64,000 bases of DNA from Hepsetus odoe (Eukaryota; Chordata; Actinopteri; Characiformes; Hepsetidae), in assembly GCA_017165825.1 (NCBI GenBank), contig CM029384.1, positions 14,044,215 through 14,108,214 of the forward strand, in the 5' to 3' direction. The notes beneath the pieces are model-generated. The model was not told the DNA's origin. It saw only the letters and a list, made by a program, of their open reading frames with translations, and searched no databases. The position numbers and the translations under genes were made by a program. Numbering within the stretch: position 1 is the stretch's first letter; each line of letters begins with the position of its first letter. Shown one piece after another: positions 34,914 to 47,215 of the stretch.

Positions 34914-35166
34914 GGCAGTGGTGGTCTAGTGGTCAGGGAGTTGCCCTTGCATTGGAAGATTGTGGGTTCGATTCTCCTCTCCAGCAGGTTGCCCTGAGAT
35001 GCCCTTGAGCAAGGTACCGTCCCTGTCACTGCTCCCCGGGCGCTTTCGATAGCTGCACACTGTTTGAGTGCATGGTGTAAATGCAGAAGTCCAATTTTGT
35101 TGTGGTTCAACGTGTGCTGTGCTGTGCTGTAACCTTGTAATGACAAGGGTTGTCACTTTCCTTTTC
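34914..35166 (+). repeat. tRNA-derived SINE S1, full length
   Basis: 'gcagtggtggtctagtggtc' A-box region, 'gggttcgattctcc' B-box, 'tgctccccgggcgctttcga' body, and tail 'ttgtaatgacaagggttgtc' plus 'actttcc'. Confidence 0.88.
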
Positions 35167-36732
35167 CAGTACTATTATAACTATTACTACATTTTGAATA
35201 GTAGTATTACTATTCAATTGTATACTACAATGCTTACCTATTACTACTATTATTAAAAGAATAGCTATTCTGGTGGCTACATGGTGATCAAACTCCTTAC
35301 TAAGACATAGTATGATGGTCTTTCTTCTATCCCATCAGTGTTGAGTCCACAAAAATTCTGTAGAGCTTTCTAAATGTTACTGTTCACTCTAGCCTGCTCC
35401 TGTCGCTGTAGGTATTTTGGGCTGTGCTGCCTCCTACACACTTTTGTTGTCTCCCTCCTACTGTTTCTACCATCTGAAACAGCAAGACATGATATTTTCT
35501 ATCTCAGCTAAGGGAAAATTTTAATACTTTTCTTTTTCTCTGCTAAACACACATACACACATTACACACAGCGGTATGCAATTACACACACACACATATA
35601 TATACATATATATGCATATATGTAGCACATTAGAGCAACACATGTCATGTGCAGCTCAGGAGAACTGTGGAATCATCTTATGCCTGTGTGAATTTTCATA
35701 ACATGAAGCAAGCCAGACTACACACCTGTTGCCTCTCTAAAAAAGCTGGCCTTTCAGAGGGCCTGCAAAGGTGCGCTCTGTTTCTTTTTGTTACAATTTT
35801 GTCCCTACACATCAGTGTGCATTTTCTATGGCCTGCTGAAAAGCAGAGAGCCATTCAGGAGGTTCTGTCTGCATAGGTGTGACTCAGCCCATGAAGTGAC
35901 TCAGGACCAAAGCGCAGCTCTGCACTTCAGACGAGCTCACCTCATCCTTGTCTAAGTGTACGTAACCAGCAGCCATTCTCTTCATCATGGCACGGTTATG
36001 TCTTACTGACCTGCATGCATTCTTGTGAGAGAAAGATTTTAATGCTAAAAGAAGATTAAAGCTAAAATTTAGTTCAAACCTAAGCTGCACCTTTGTCTGA
36101 CATAACTTGGCAGTCAGCAGCAGCTCAGCCACTCCCCCAATCTAGTACCGTTCCTTTCAGTAGTTTACTAAAATAACTAATGCCATCACAAATTTAAATT
36201 AAAATCTTGCTATATTTCCTGATATTGAATGGCGTGTGGTAGAAAACCTGCACATCCAGACCTTATTGAGAGTGTTACACAAATATAGGTCAGAAAACTG
36301 GGTTGAGAAGGGTTATATTCTTGCAATGTGCCATAAACTCAGAACCTCTGCTGAGCTCTGCTTGGCCCACCCTTGTGAACTAGTAAAAAAATTAGTAGGT
36401 AGAAAAAGTAGGTTTCACTGAGCGTTGGCCTTTAAATTCTTATGAACTGAATTTGCAAGTTGTATAACTTTTGCCTTTCTTTATGAGAGTAACAACTATT
36501 CTGCTTAGTGCAACAAGTATTTATTCCAGGAACAGGCTAGAGAAAAGTAAGACATGAGAACAGGGCTGGAAATGGAAGGCTGGAAGGTGAACTGGTTGTC
36601 GGAATCCCAAAGCATGAGGCTTCCAGGCCATTAAGAAATGTTAGTAAATCCAAATGACGCTATTCAGAGTATTGGCTCTTTAAAACTCTGAACATGCAGC
36701 AACGGGAGGATAAAATTCTAATGGGCAGAGAG

Positions 36733-36778
36733 ATGCGAGAGAGAGAGAGAGAGAAAGAGAGGCGAGAGAGAGAGAGAG

Positions 36779-36824
<46 letters not shown>

Positions 36825-36960
36825 AGGAGAGAGAGAGAGGCGTGAGCAAGAGGAGAGAGAGGCGCTGAGCAGAGAGAGAGAGAGAAGACGAAGAGAGAGA
36901 GAGAAGAGCAAGAGAGACAGAGAGAGAGAGCCAGCAAGAGAGACAGAGAGAGAGAGCCAG

Positions 36961-37022
<62 letters not shown>
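36733..37022. repeat. (GA)n purine tract, about 290 bp
   Basis: Nearly pure GA on the plus strand with occasional GCGTGAG, GACAGAGA and GCCAGCAA interruptions. The last 60 bp are perfect. Such polypurine tracts can form triplex DNA. The overlapping Arg-Glu and Ser-Leu frames are artefacts. Confidence 0.95.
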
Positions 37023-37027
<5 letters not shown>

Positions 37028-37935
37028 TTCAGTACAAACAGAATAAATTCAGGACCCCCCTTCTAGTCCTTCCTGGAAAAAAAAAAGCCCTGGATTCCAT
37101 CTTGGACAGAGAGACGGAAAGGCCTGTGGGGCAGGCAAGATAAACATAAGAAACTCCACAGCTGGTAGTCATTATGGATTGGAGTAGTGGGGAGAGCAAT
37201 GTCTCCACCAAATGCTGCTAATCTCAGTTCGTCTGTTGGTTCCTAATCAGGTGCTCAAAACAAAGTCTCCCTGCTCACCTACTGAAATACATTCACCAAA
37301 AGTATCCAGTCTTTCTAAACTTTTTAAAAACACTGTCAATAAATGCTCTTGAAAAGCTGCATTTAAGCCTAAAGCCTCCATGCGTAGTATGGTGGCCTAG
37401 AAAGGTTAAGAGCCCACGGCACAGGGGTGGAGCAGAACTACATTCGTACATCAGGAGTGGTGAGCCACCATTCAGTGCCTTTGGAATGATTTGGAGTTTG
37501 GAGATGTTTGTGATCAAAAAGTCTGTATCTGACCTCACTTATGCTACTGGGACTGCTATCAAATCCTCTACCCAGCGCACACAGGGCGAGGACGAATCCT
37601 CTCAAATCCTCTAGTAATAAACCTAAAGAAACTAACTTTTAACACTAAACAAATTTAAATACATTTGTAAACATACAAGGAAAACTGTATCTACTTTACC
37701 AAAACACAGAGCTATTCTGGAAGGTCAAAGCCTGGCCTGCGGCTACAAATGGCTTTAAACGTTAATCTAAACTCATCCTTATTATAAAACAAGCAAGACA
37801 CTGCCTTCTCAATATTTCAGCTTGAGTCGTTTTTAATTATGTACTGCTGGTGAAACAGACCTGTGCCTGACTGAACTGAGATAAAGTATGATGAGACACA
37901 AAAGCACTGACCTGCTCACCATCTGTGTTTGCTGA

Positions 37936-38006
37936 GGTTGGACTAGTTGGTCCCGGGATGCTGGGAGGAGTCTGATTGATGTGATCAGCTTCACAAAGAA
38001 ACTAAA
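37936..38006 (-). other. possible extra NHERF2 linker exon (weak)
   Basis: The reverse strand has a strong donor (GATG|GTGAGC after 37936) and possible acceptors (TTTTAG before 38006, or CATTCACAG further upstream). The phase-0 frame reads 'LITSIRLLPASRDQLVQPQQ' 'TQM', and another frame is also open. This would sit between PDZ1 and PDZ2 and would match the phase-0 entry of the next exon. There is no family similarity to support it. Confidence 0.2.
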
Positions 38007-38336
38007 ACATTTAGCTTTTTTTTTTCTGTGAATGAAATGTATGTGTATGCTTATCGTCTATGGTAAAACACAAACAACAGGGTACCTGGTAGAGAGCATG
38101 TTTTTTTTTTAAAATGTAGCCCTCTTCTAAATAAATATCTGAGAAATAAAGAAAAATTCAAAAAAAAAAAAACTTCATACAAACACTATGTCATGCAAAC
38201 AGCCATGTCAAATCGCAAAACACAACATTAGTGCAAGCTGCATTTAAGTATTGCAGCAGGTACCACCCAGTCAATAATCATTACAAACAAGCAGGCAGAG
38301 GAGTATGTCTGTCGCAATTTTTTTCACTCATACAAA

Positions 38337-38660
38337 CTGATCAGCCATAACATTAAAACCCTGATGTTTTGGAAGTGTTGTGAGGTATCTGGCACCAAGA
38401 CATTAGCAGCACCTTTAAGTTTCTTCCCCAAGTAAGCAACACAAACATACCCAGCCATCTACGTAATGTAAGACAAAACGTTTTTTATCAGACCAGGCAA
38501 TATTCTTCCACTGCTGTTCATGCACCATGGTCCTGTGCACATTTTAAGTACTATCTTCATGGGACTAGGGTCACCATGGTAACAGCAAGCTGCAATACAC
38601 CTTTCTTGCTTAATCAGCCACATCCATCACCTTCCACATTCATCACAGAAGCAACACGTA
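38337..38660 (-). mobile_element. Tc1/mariner remnant (family T3), internally deleted
   Basis: One end is 'ctgatcagccataacattaa', a hallmark terminal repeat of a fish Tc1-like family. The next blocks are 'gaggtatctggcaccaagac', 'attagcagcacctttaagt', 'atcagaccaggcaatattct' and 'acagcaagctgcaatacacc', all matching that family's transposase gene in reverse with large deletions. A sister copy is at 51474-51944, and a small piece is at 40835-40975. Confidence 0.7.
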
Positions 38661-38881
38661 TACCTGCACTCTGGACACGAATAGTGACCATGGCTTTCGG
38701 AATTACAGTAAGCGATGTTTTACCATATTTTACCCCTTTACCATATTTTAAGGCTACAGAAACAAGCATGCACGGTGAATTTGAAAAGATCAGTGACTGC
38801 AGTTTGTTGGTCAGACATTGTCATTTGTACTTGCGTTTGTTTCTGACCTAATTCAATGCATCTTTTAGTTTTGGTCCAGGT

Positions 38882-38954
38882 GTTTCTGTAGTGTAGTGGT
38901 TATCACGTTTGCTTTACACGCGAAAGGTCCTCGGTTCGAAACCGGGCAGAAACA
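38882..38954 (+). tRNA. tRNA-Val (anticodon TAC), structurally intact; may be a SINE head
   Basis: 73 nt fold as a full cloverleaf. The acceptor pairs GTTTCTG with CAGAAAC, followed by discriminator A. The D-arm is TAGTGTAGTGGTTATCAC. The anticodon stem TTTGC/GCGAA has one G-T pair and encloses the loop TTTACAC (anticodon TAC). The T-arm is CTCGG-TTCGAAA-CCGGG. Both Pol III promoter boxes are present (TAGTGTAGTGG and GGTTCGAAA). No terminating T run of four follows at once. Instead a SINE-type tail begins (38967-39008), so this may be a very young tRNA-Val-derived SINE rather than a working tRNA gene. Confidence 0.6.
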
Positions 38955-39008
38955 TTATCTGTTGTAAGTCGCTCTGGATAAGAGCGTCTGCTAAATGCCG
39001 TAAATGTC
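38955..39008 (+). repeat. LINE-derived SINE tail after tRNA-Val
   Basis: 'gtaagtcgctctggataaga' and 'gcgtctgctaaatgccgtaa' form the 3' tail shared by many teleost SINEs. The same tail occurs after a different tRNA-like head at 49786-49918. Confidence 0.85.
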
Positions 39009-40083
39009 TGTTTCAAACTGCAGCTGCAAAAGTGCAGTAAATTGCAGATGCACAGATGCTGATTGGTCAAACTTTTGTTCTTTCATTAGCCTATTACTGT
39101 ATAAAATTCAGATAAATTCTTATAGCAATGCAATGCCACACACCTACTTTATATAAACTAGACACATTTAAACGTTGCTAACGCTACAGTCTTACATCAA
39201 ACCAAGTGTTATGCTTTTTAAAATAACATGCATTGATGATAAATCTCAATATATTTCTAACTACAGTGCTAGATAGCTAGATAGTTATTAAAGGCAAAAC
39301 AGAGAAAAGCAAGACTGAAAGAAAACATCAAAACAGAAAAATAACATAAAAATAATCATGTGCAACTGAATCACCATAAAGTCGTAAGATTGTATATTTT
39401 TTTGTTTTCTTTCCTTGTTTCTTTGTTTTTTTATCAAAGTACTGCTTTCTTAAGTTTATCACTGCTTTGTTATAACTTATCGATATAATAACTTCTAGAA
39501 AAAGAATGGTCACACTTGGGCCTCTCCATGTTGCTCGGGGCAACATCACATGGGACAATTCCATTATCAAAACAGCTTTTAGTGAAAGGCCAATTCCTGG
39601 GAGTGAGTCAGAGCACAAATTCTAATTTTGCTCCGAGGTTAAAGGCATTTGGATGAAAATGCAGGTCCGACCCAAGCCTTCTTTCCCCCTTACTCAGCAA
39701 GTTTGTAACTGCCAGTGAAAAACTGGAGGTTTTGGACTCTGTGTGACTAGGGGGCGGATTGGAACAGCGCTTTCCTCTGTGTGCTCCCGAATTCCACTGT
39801 GTACGTGCTGCTTCTGTTTCAGCTCTTCTAACAAGGAATCATAAATCAGTCTTCCTAATGGGAGAAACAAATTTAGCACATTTTCCTCTTCCACACCCTA
39901 CTTGTTGCATGGCCTTCCGCCTCTGCTGCAGCGCTCCCCTGTCCCCTGTCTCGCTGCTTCTGGCCTCTCCTAAGCTGAGCTGAGGATGGGCTGTCCCCAG
40001 ATGAACACTAGATGAACTGCAAGCCCTGTAATGCATTCTTTCAATTTCCTGACACAATGAAGCATTGTGGATGAGTGTGAGAG

Positions 40084-40123
<40 letters not shown>

Positions 40124-40834
40124 GTTTCTGGAGAACAAATGCCATGCTGCCGGTGAAACAAGATCTAAACTTTTTAATTATTCACGTTTGGACTCCTGAG
40201 GTATCCAGAAAGTGACTGTGGTAAACCCTTTCAAGGCCAAATATGACAAAACGTTTATTTTTATTACAAGATACAGCTTAAGAGATCTCCCTTCGGTATC
40301 ACGGTATCTCCCTAACATATCAGAGGATTTATTGCAACTTAAATTTGCCTAAAAAGGGTAATGAATCCATTCTTCCTTAATGTAAGCACAACTCCTTTGG
40401 ATCTTTTTTTAATTCTCTTTCCTTTTTTACCTACATGATATAATTTGCCTACATAATATAAAACTTGAAAGGGGTACATGGTTTTATAAATGCTTCCTTT
40501 TCTCAAACAAATGTAAAGCACCCAGATAATAGCCTGCACAGATCTTCCATGGTATTAAAATGAAATTCTTTCCCCAAACGATTCTGAAGCCCCTGTATAA
40601 TGGCCTGCACGATCCAACATTTCATTAAAACCACTTGAATAATACTGCACTGGTCCCCCTCATGCCCCTTTACGGTTTAACCCCTTAACCTCACTATGTT
40701 TCTCAAATCATTTCTGAACAACTGTGGCAGAGCAAATTATTCCTTCTGAGAGAGCCAAAAGTCATTAAGCAATATTACTGCACTGAAAGAGTGCCTGTGA
40801 TCTGCAACAAACTGTAGGTAAGAGAAATGCGAAA
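39009..40834. other. non-coding, no gene seen
   Basis: AT-rich sequence with a (GT)n run at 40087-40122. ORFs at 39328-39618 and 39694-39894 (minus) show no domain or splice support. Confidence 0.5.
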
Positions 40835-40980
40835 GTAACATTCACATGAATGCCAGGACCCAATGTTGACCAGGGCTTCACAAGACCTGCCATATTAGGT
40901 TTATTGCCACATCGCTCTGTCCCAGTCACCTTGCCATCACATTATGGCACTTGTCAAAGTTTGTTCTAAACCTGTCAGTG
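40835..40980 (-). mobile_element. Tc1/mariner family T3 fragment
   Basis: 'cacatgaatgccaggaccca', 'cttcacaagacctgccatat' and 'catcacattatggcacttgt' match, in reverse, internal blocks of the family at 38337 and 51474. A short, heavily mutated piece. Confidence 0.5.
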
Positions 40981-42236
40981 AATCCTTACTAAATGTTTTA
41001 CAGCGATTGTATGCTGTACAAAGTTTGGGCACTCTGGTCCAATTACATGTTTTGTTAATTTTCTAAATGAACATAAGAAGATCCTCTACAGAGAACAGAC
41101 TTTTTCAGATTTTAATACATCATTTTTATCACATACTGGAAAAACAACATAAAATGCTGCTGGGGAAAGATTATAGCACAGTTTTATATATTTTATGTCA
41201 ACATGTTAAAATTGTGCACTAGAGATTACAAAAAGATAATATAATTAAGTTGGTACTCAGTAAAGAAAGTACTTATTTGTATCTGAAAATCAACAAAACA
41301 TGTACTTTGACGGCAAGCGTTGGGACTGCAAACATGCAATAAGCTGTTTATGAATACAGAGAATACATGAATACAAATCATATTTATTAACCAGCTCATT
41401 GCCTCAAGAATCAAAACTGCTAAATCATATATGGGGATGTATAAATGATATCCCTTGAATAAGGAGGTAAAGTTGCAAAATAGAGATGCCTTTCATGATG
41501 TTTAAAGGCTTATTTTGCCTGCTTTATCTATAGGGGGTCTGTTAAGTACCTTACATTCTACTGGCCACATGCTTGTGAGACATACACGTTTTATACGTCT
41601 ATAAAACAGGTGTTGGAGCTGGTGTGCCCAGTTCCATCTGGTCTGGAATCGGGTGTGGCCCCCAGGGCCTGGGGACTGTAAAAAATACCAGTAGGCCAAT
41701 TGAGAGAGTGCGTCATACTCCCCAGACCTCTAACCTGCTTACAGGCTCTGGAAATGCAGGTCAATCATCAGCATCATCAACAGAAAAACAAGAGACACAG
41801 TTCTGATAAACTGTTGATTATAAACTGTCAAATTAAAGCAGACAAAAAAAGAACCAGCCACATGTTTATGAGAAGTCTATGTGCATGTCAATGAGTGTTT
41901 GTTGGGATAAGCCTTATAATATCTGTATAGTTTAATGTCAATCTGTCATAAAAGGCTTTTATGTCATAAAAGGCTTATGTCGTTTCTCTTATGAATCCTA
42001 TCCTACAATAAAGCGTTAGCTACCCAATGTTATATTACACCACTGAATTTTTACTTGTGTTTATGATAATAACGTTTTGTTCAAAGAGTAATAAATCAAT
42101 TTCTTCTTGTACTTGTAAGAGGACACTGTGTAACTCTGAACTGATGTAAAGGGTTGACAAAGAAATTAAGGTTGATAAATGATGAAGAAGAAACTAAACC
42201 AACATAATTTGTTATAATATATAAGTATACACATTA
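40981..42236. other. non-coding, no gene seen
   Basis: AT-rich. About 41530-41770 is more GC-rich and lacks recognised repeats, but no coding or RNA signal is evident. Confidence 0.45.
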
Positions 42237-42471
42237 TGAAAGTGATAACCCTTGTCATTGCGAGGTCAATGCGCAGCAGACAATGAACCACAACGAAATT
42301 GGACCTCTGCTTTTAACCCATGCACACTCAAACACGTGCAGCAGTGGGCAGCTATTGAAAGCACCCGGGGAGCAGTGATGGGGACGGCACCTTGCTCAAG
42401 GGAAGGGGTTCAAACCCCCGATCTTCTGAACACACGGCTAACACCCTAACCACTAGGCCACCGCTGCCCTT
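42237..42471 (-). repeat. tRNA-derived SINE S1, full length
   Basis: Reverse-oriented S1: 'cccttgtcattgcgaggtca' (tail), 'cacccggggagcagtgatgg', 'ggcaccttgctcaaggg', then 'ccctaaccactaggccaccg' (head). A short internal deletion removes the 'ggtacctcagggcaacc' module. Confidence 0.85.
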
Positions 42472-43706
42472 TATGCTTTTATGCTTTTTTTTTAAGGGGG
42501 GGGGGTATTTAGAAAGACTAAACACTGGATTAGCAAAACAAAAAAAGTATTTTATGGCTAAAAGTGCCTGGATTTAAATTTGGATTTAGGCACTGAAAAA
42601 GTGACTCACTCACGATGGAGCTGCTTATGAATCCAAAGAAATAAGAAGAGGTCTGGTTAACCGTAAAAAAAAAATGAAAAATGGAAGATGAAAAGAGGCT
42701 GTCATGTTTCTCTGAAGGAACCATGACTGATGGGAACAGAAGAGATGCAGCCTGCAGAAAATGTAAAATATTACAGGAAGCTCTATTAGTGATTTCAGCT
42801 TGAAGTAATACCCGCATCTGGAAAGGTGCAATAGACTGCGGCTGTGAAACTATCTCTACAGACCCAAACGATGTGGTGAATCAAAAACTGGCAAACTAGA
42901 TTTCCAGACTGCTGCTTATTCTTCCTGGTGCTCCTTTTCAAATTTCAAAATGATCCAGGCACAACATCATTCGAGGCCAATGAACACAAAAACGCAAACA
43001 TGTCCAAGGAAAAAGATATGAAAGAGTCTAATTGTGCTCAGATCTTCATTCATTCATTCATTCATTTACTTTTACTGAAGTACTTGTCCTTGACTGTGTT
43101 TCAGGGCGACGTCCCCACTGTGTTCATTGTCCATAGGGACATTGTGCTTGGCTGGGCTTTCTTTAGAATAATCATCTTGGACCAGGGAGGCCATCATACA
43201 TTATATATGGAGCTGAGGCTCTGACTGATAGGTCTAAAGCAGTTCAACCAAGCATGTTATTGACCTTGCTTTCAAAAGGTTGCAGGACACTAACTGGTAT
43301 GACTTATATGTACAATGCCACAGTTCACAGTATAAGAACATTTCATAACATTTCATAAAAACAATAATTAAATAACAAAATTTTACATTATTACAAAAGT
43401 AGATACTTGCCCTGTCGACACATCGCTCAGTTTCTTGAGTCTTTCATGGAAGCTACAGTCAGTGACCAAAACTAGACACCTGGGCACAGCTTACCCCTGG
43501 TAAACTAGACAGGAAAACATGTAGGGCTTTTGATGTTGACACACCCTTTGTAAAATCTTTTTTTTTTTTGAGGAGTTTGTTAATTCTAGGGGTTGTAAAT
43601 TTTAAGGGGTGTATGAGGGTGCCGTGGCAAGTGTGTGGGAAAAAGGTATATCGGAGAACCAATTATCAGAACTAAACCAATCAGTGTATCATACAATAAG
43701 AACTCT
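42472..43706. other. non-coding, no gene seen
   Basis: Contains a G-run (42495-42506) and an (ATTC)n run at about 43046-43067. No supportable gene. Confidence 0.5.
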
Positions 43707-43893
43707 ACGTGAAAATGAAAGTGACAACTCGTCATTGTGAGTACACAGCACAGCACACAGTGAACCACAACGAAATGCAGCCTCTGCATTTAACCCATAC
43801 ACACACGCAGCAGGAGACAGCTATTTAAAGCACCCGGGCAGCAGTGATGGTGACAGTACCTTGCTCAACGGTACCTCAGGGTAACCTACTGGT
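43707..43893 (-). repeat. tRNA-derived SINE S1, head missing
   Basis: 'agtgacaactcgtcattgtg', 'cacagtgaaccacaacgaaa', 'cacccgggcagcagtgatgg' and 'accttgctcaacggtacctc' are S1 in reverse. It stops near 'ctactggtctgt', before the tRNA-like head. Confidence 0.8.
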
Positions 43894-44068
43894 CTGTTAA
43901 GACTCTATTATTAAAATAGATAAAAGCCAAACCAAATCTTGACTTAAGAATCAAAAATGTGTGTTGTTTGCCCCCATTATGTATTCTAAATCACACAAGA
44001 TTATGATGCTACAACCACAAAACATACCGCATTGTGAAATTTGTGCCCTTTAAATGTACCTTTTTGGA

Positions 44069-44276
44069 TATAAGAAGTGTCATTGTGAAAAATAATGAAA
44101 TACAACCTATGCTTTTCAATCATACACACCTTGCAGCAACTATTAAAGCACCTGGGGAACAGTGATGGGGACGGTACCTTGCTCAAGGGTACCTCAGGGC
44201 AACCTACTGGTCTGGGATTCCAACCCATGATCTTCTGATCCTGGGGCTAAATCGCTAACCACGAGGCCACCACTGC
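44069..44276 (-). repeat. tRNA-derived SINE S1
   Basis: 'aagtgtcattgtgaaaaata' tail, 'acagtgatggggacggtacc' body, and the head 'gctaaccacgaggccaccac' at the right. Complete but diverged. Confidence 0.82.
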
Positions 44277-45039
44277 TTCACCTTGCCCAGAATGGGGTGT
44301 AATTAAAAAGGTAAATATATGTTATATGTTTAATAAAAAAGTTACTACATGAATGCTTTAGATTTTGCAGGTGTTGGGTTTATTCACTTATTTGGTTACA
44401 ATTAATCATTCATGTTGCTTCATCTCCTATTGTCTTGTGCCATGTAAATCATGCAAATGCTGGATGAATGAATGAGCTGACTCAGAAAGGACAGCGCACT
44501 TATTGAGTCAGAAGTATTTCTAAGCAGCCTAAAGCCTTCCCATGAGCCAAGTGGCCTGTCTCTATCACACCACCATCCTGCATAGTAGACTTAGGGCAAA
44601 GAGGAGATATGCAGGTCTAGGAAATGAGAAAAGATAGAAAAGAAGAAACTAAACTACTAGTTATTCAGAAGGCTGTGCTCTTCTGCAGCCAGTGATGGCT
44701 ATATATAATCTCTCTATTCAGTCCTGCAGGATTCCATTAACTCAGTGCATTAAACTCTGATAACTCCACAGATAAAGCCTGGCCAGAAGCACATCCACCA
44801 TTCATCTCATACGCTGATCGATTCACTGCAGTTCTCTAAAGAATGACTTTTGACAGGGAATCAGAGTCCGGTCTGGTAACTGTGGGTTGGATAACATCAC
44901 TGATCCTGTGTACTGTGCACAGAGAACCTGTATGAAAACAAATAACTGATGCATTAAATTCTTCATTTCACCAGTTCACAGATAACATAAAACACAGAAT
45001 ATTGCCCGAGCAGAAATAATAAGCAGAAATAGATATACA
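44277..45039. other. non-coding, no gene seen
   Basis: AT-rich, nothing recognised. Confidence 0.5.
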
Positions 45040-45285
45040 GATAATATAAATATGGATTATGGTGAGGTGTACAAGAGGTTGGATACTAAAAATGGACGAA
45101 AAAGACCTATAATGATTGGCTAGAAGAGGGACAGAGCTGGGAAAGATGTGCAGCAGGTTAGTGTCACACAGGATGGCAATGAAGCATACTCACAAATGAA
45201 CAGAACGTGTTTAGAAGATGAAAATAATACTGTGAGAGGCTGATGAATGAAGAGAATGAGAGCGAGAGAATGTTGATATATGGTG
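45040..45285 (+). mobile_element. RTE LINE internal fragment
   Basis: 'gaggtgtacaagaggttgga' and 'gacagagctgggaaagatgt', then 'gaggctgatgaatgaagaga', correspond to the linker just before the RT domain (Y.RLD.K..., DRAGKDVQQV, RLMNEEN). The same linker occurs at 2600-2810. Only this fragment remains. Confidence 0.65.
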
Positions 45286-46435
45286 ATAGTAAACCAGGAA
45301 GTGTGGTTCGGTAGTGAGACCGGCTATATTACACAGATTATGCAGAGACAGTAGCGCTTGACAAAAAGACACAATGACTGACTTACTAATGACCTTTCTT
45401 ACTTTCTCTTGGTGCATTATACCTGGAATTTTGAAGAGAAAGGTGCACACACTGTATAATCAGCATTATTCATTTCATTCCTTTTCCGTTAGTGTTCTGT
45501 CTTCATCCCAAGTTCTTTGAGGGTTGAAGCCATCAGAACTATGTCATCTATGATTTTACTTAAATTGGATTTGTACTTGATGTGATGACTCCATTATTCA
45601 ACTACTACTGCTTCTACTTTAACTTGATAACAACTATGAAGCTCATGTACAAATTATCTAGTTATTAAAGGGAGGAACTTGAACAGTGTGGTCTGACATG
45701 CACCTCCCGGACACGAGTAATGGGAAATTAACTGCAGCCTAAAGGAACATCAAGCTTATTTCTGTATTCAGGCTACAGCACTTGTTATGTTTTTTTTTAT
45801 GGTTTTTTTTTGCGTGTATGTAGGCTGCTGATGACACACTCTCAAACCCACACCCTTGTTATCAGTACAGCACACACACCCCTCAACTCTGCCCCACCAC
45901 TGTATGACTCCCTGGGGTCGAGCCACAGGCCATTTCAGATGGGAACACACACGCACACACTCATGCAATCAAAGGGGGCCTCAAGTTACGCTAACAGTGC
46001 ATGGTTTTGCGTTACAGTGATGGAGATTCTGACACTAGTTGTACCAAAGCATCCATGCCCCCCGCCAGGAAACGTGAAAGGGGCAAACAGGATGTACTGC
46101 AATCAGAGTTGGGGTGCAAAGTGGAAACACACACAGAGGGGTAGAGTGGAAACACACATAGAAAAATAATTTTGTTCCATATTGTTGTCACATGATCTTT
46201 ACAGCCATATGACTGTACTTTCCATAAGTAACAAAGTTTTTTTTTATCACCTCCAGCATGCTAAAAACATGGCTGAAAGAATAATAATGTCGCAGCAGCA
46301 AGTGTTCAGCATTTTGACACATGCGCATGTTCGTGAGAGTCAGTGGTTATAAAATTATCAAAACGGACAAACCATTAAGAAAGTAAAAGTTCACGACTAA
46401 TTACAAGTAAACATGTCTTAAACAGTTATTATATT
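45286..46435. other. non-coding, no gene seen
   Basis: AT-rich with short CA-rich runs (45870-45960). No supportable gene. Confidence 0.5.
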
Positions 46436-47215
46436 ATCTTCTTCTTCTTCTTTCGACTGCACCTGTTTAGGGGTCACCACAGTGGATCATCTGTTTCATC
46501 ATGTGTTTCCATGTCCTCTCTCACCACTTCCATAAATCTCTTCTTTGGTCTTCCTCTTTTCCTCTTTCCTGGCAGCTTCATCTTCAACATTCTCCTCCCA
46601 ATATAGTATCCTCGTCTCTCCTCTGCACATGTCCAAACAACGCGACCTTGTTTCTCTAACTTTGTCTCCAAAACGTCTAACCTCAGCTGTCCCTCGAATA
46701 TACTCATTTCTAATCCTGTCCATCCTCGTCACACCCAACGAAAATCTCAGCATCTTTAACTCTGACACCTCCAGCTCTGCCTCCTGTCTTTCTTCAGCAC
46801 CAGTCTCCAATCCGTACAACATAGCCGGTCTCACTACTGTCCTGTAAACCTTCCCTTTTACTCTCGCAGGTACCTGTCTGTCACAAATCACTCAAGCCCC
46901 TCTTCTCCACCCATTCCAACTTGCCTGCACTCTCTTCTTCACCTCTCTTCCACACTCGCCATCCACCTTTGTCACCTCTACTCCCTGCATCCTAACCACT
47001 CCACTTTCCTCCCTTTCATTCACACTCATGTATTCTGTCTTTGACCTACTAACTTTTATTCCTCTCCTCTCTAGAGCAGATCTCCATCTCTCCAGGTTCT
47101 CTTCAAGCTGCTCCCTACTCTCACTACAGATCACAATATCATCAGCAAACATCATCGTCCACGGGAACTCCTGAATAACCTCGTCTGTCAACCTGTCTAT
47201 TACAAACAAGAATAT
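46436..47215 (-). mobile_element. 5'-truncated RTE LINE with RT active-site region
   Basis: The reverse strand runs from within the RT domain ('FVIDRLTDEVIQEFPWTMMF', then 'ADDIVICSESREQLEE' holding the FADD catalytic box near 47140) through 'RGIKVSRSKTEYMSV' and 'VICDRQVPARVKGKVYRTVV' to the C terminus. It ends in a GAA-rich tail (CTT on plus, 46438-46452). At least two frameshifts occur (near 46888 and 46660), so it is inactive. No clear target-site duplication was found. Same family as 4729-5303 but longer at the 5' side. Confidence 0.85.

Larger units (their letters stand above)
33983..37935 (-). other. NHERF2 intron or upstream region
   Basis: No exon recognised. It contains a (GT)n run (34417-34447), an S1 SINE (34914-35166), CA/TA-rich sequence near 35560-35625 and the (GA)n tract. 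No other structure is clear. Confidence 0.5.

Noticed and set aside
36694..37143. Arg/Glu-rich ORF over the (GA)n tract
   Set aside because: Produced by the microsatellite; every frame of a GA repeat is open.
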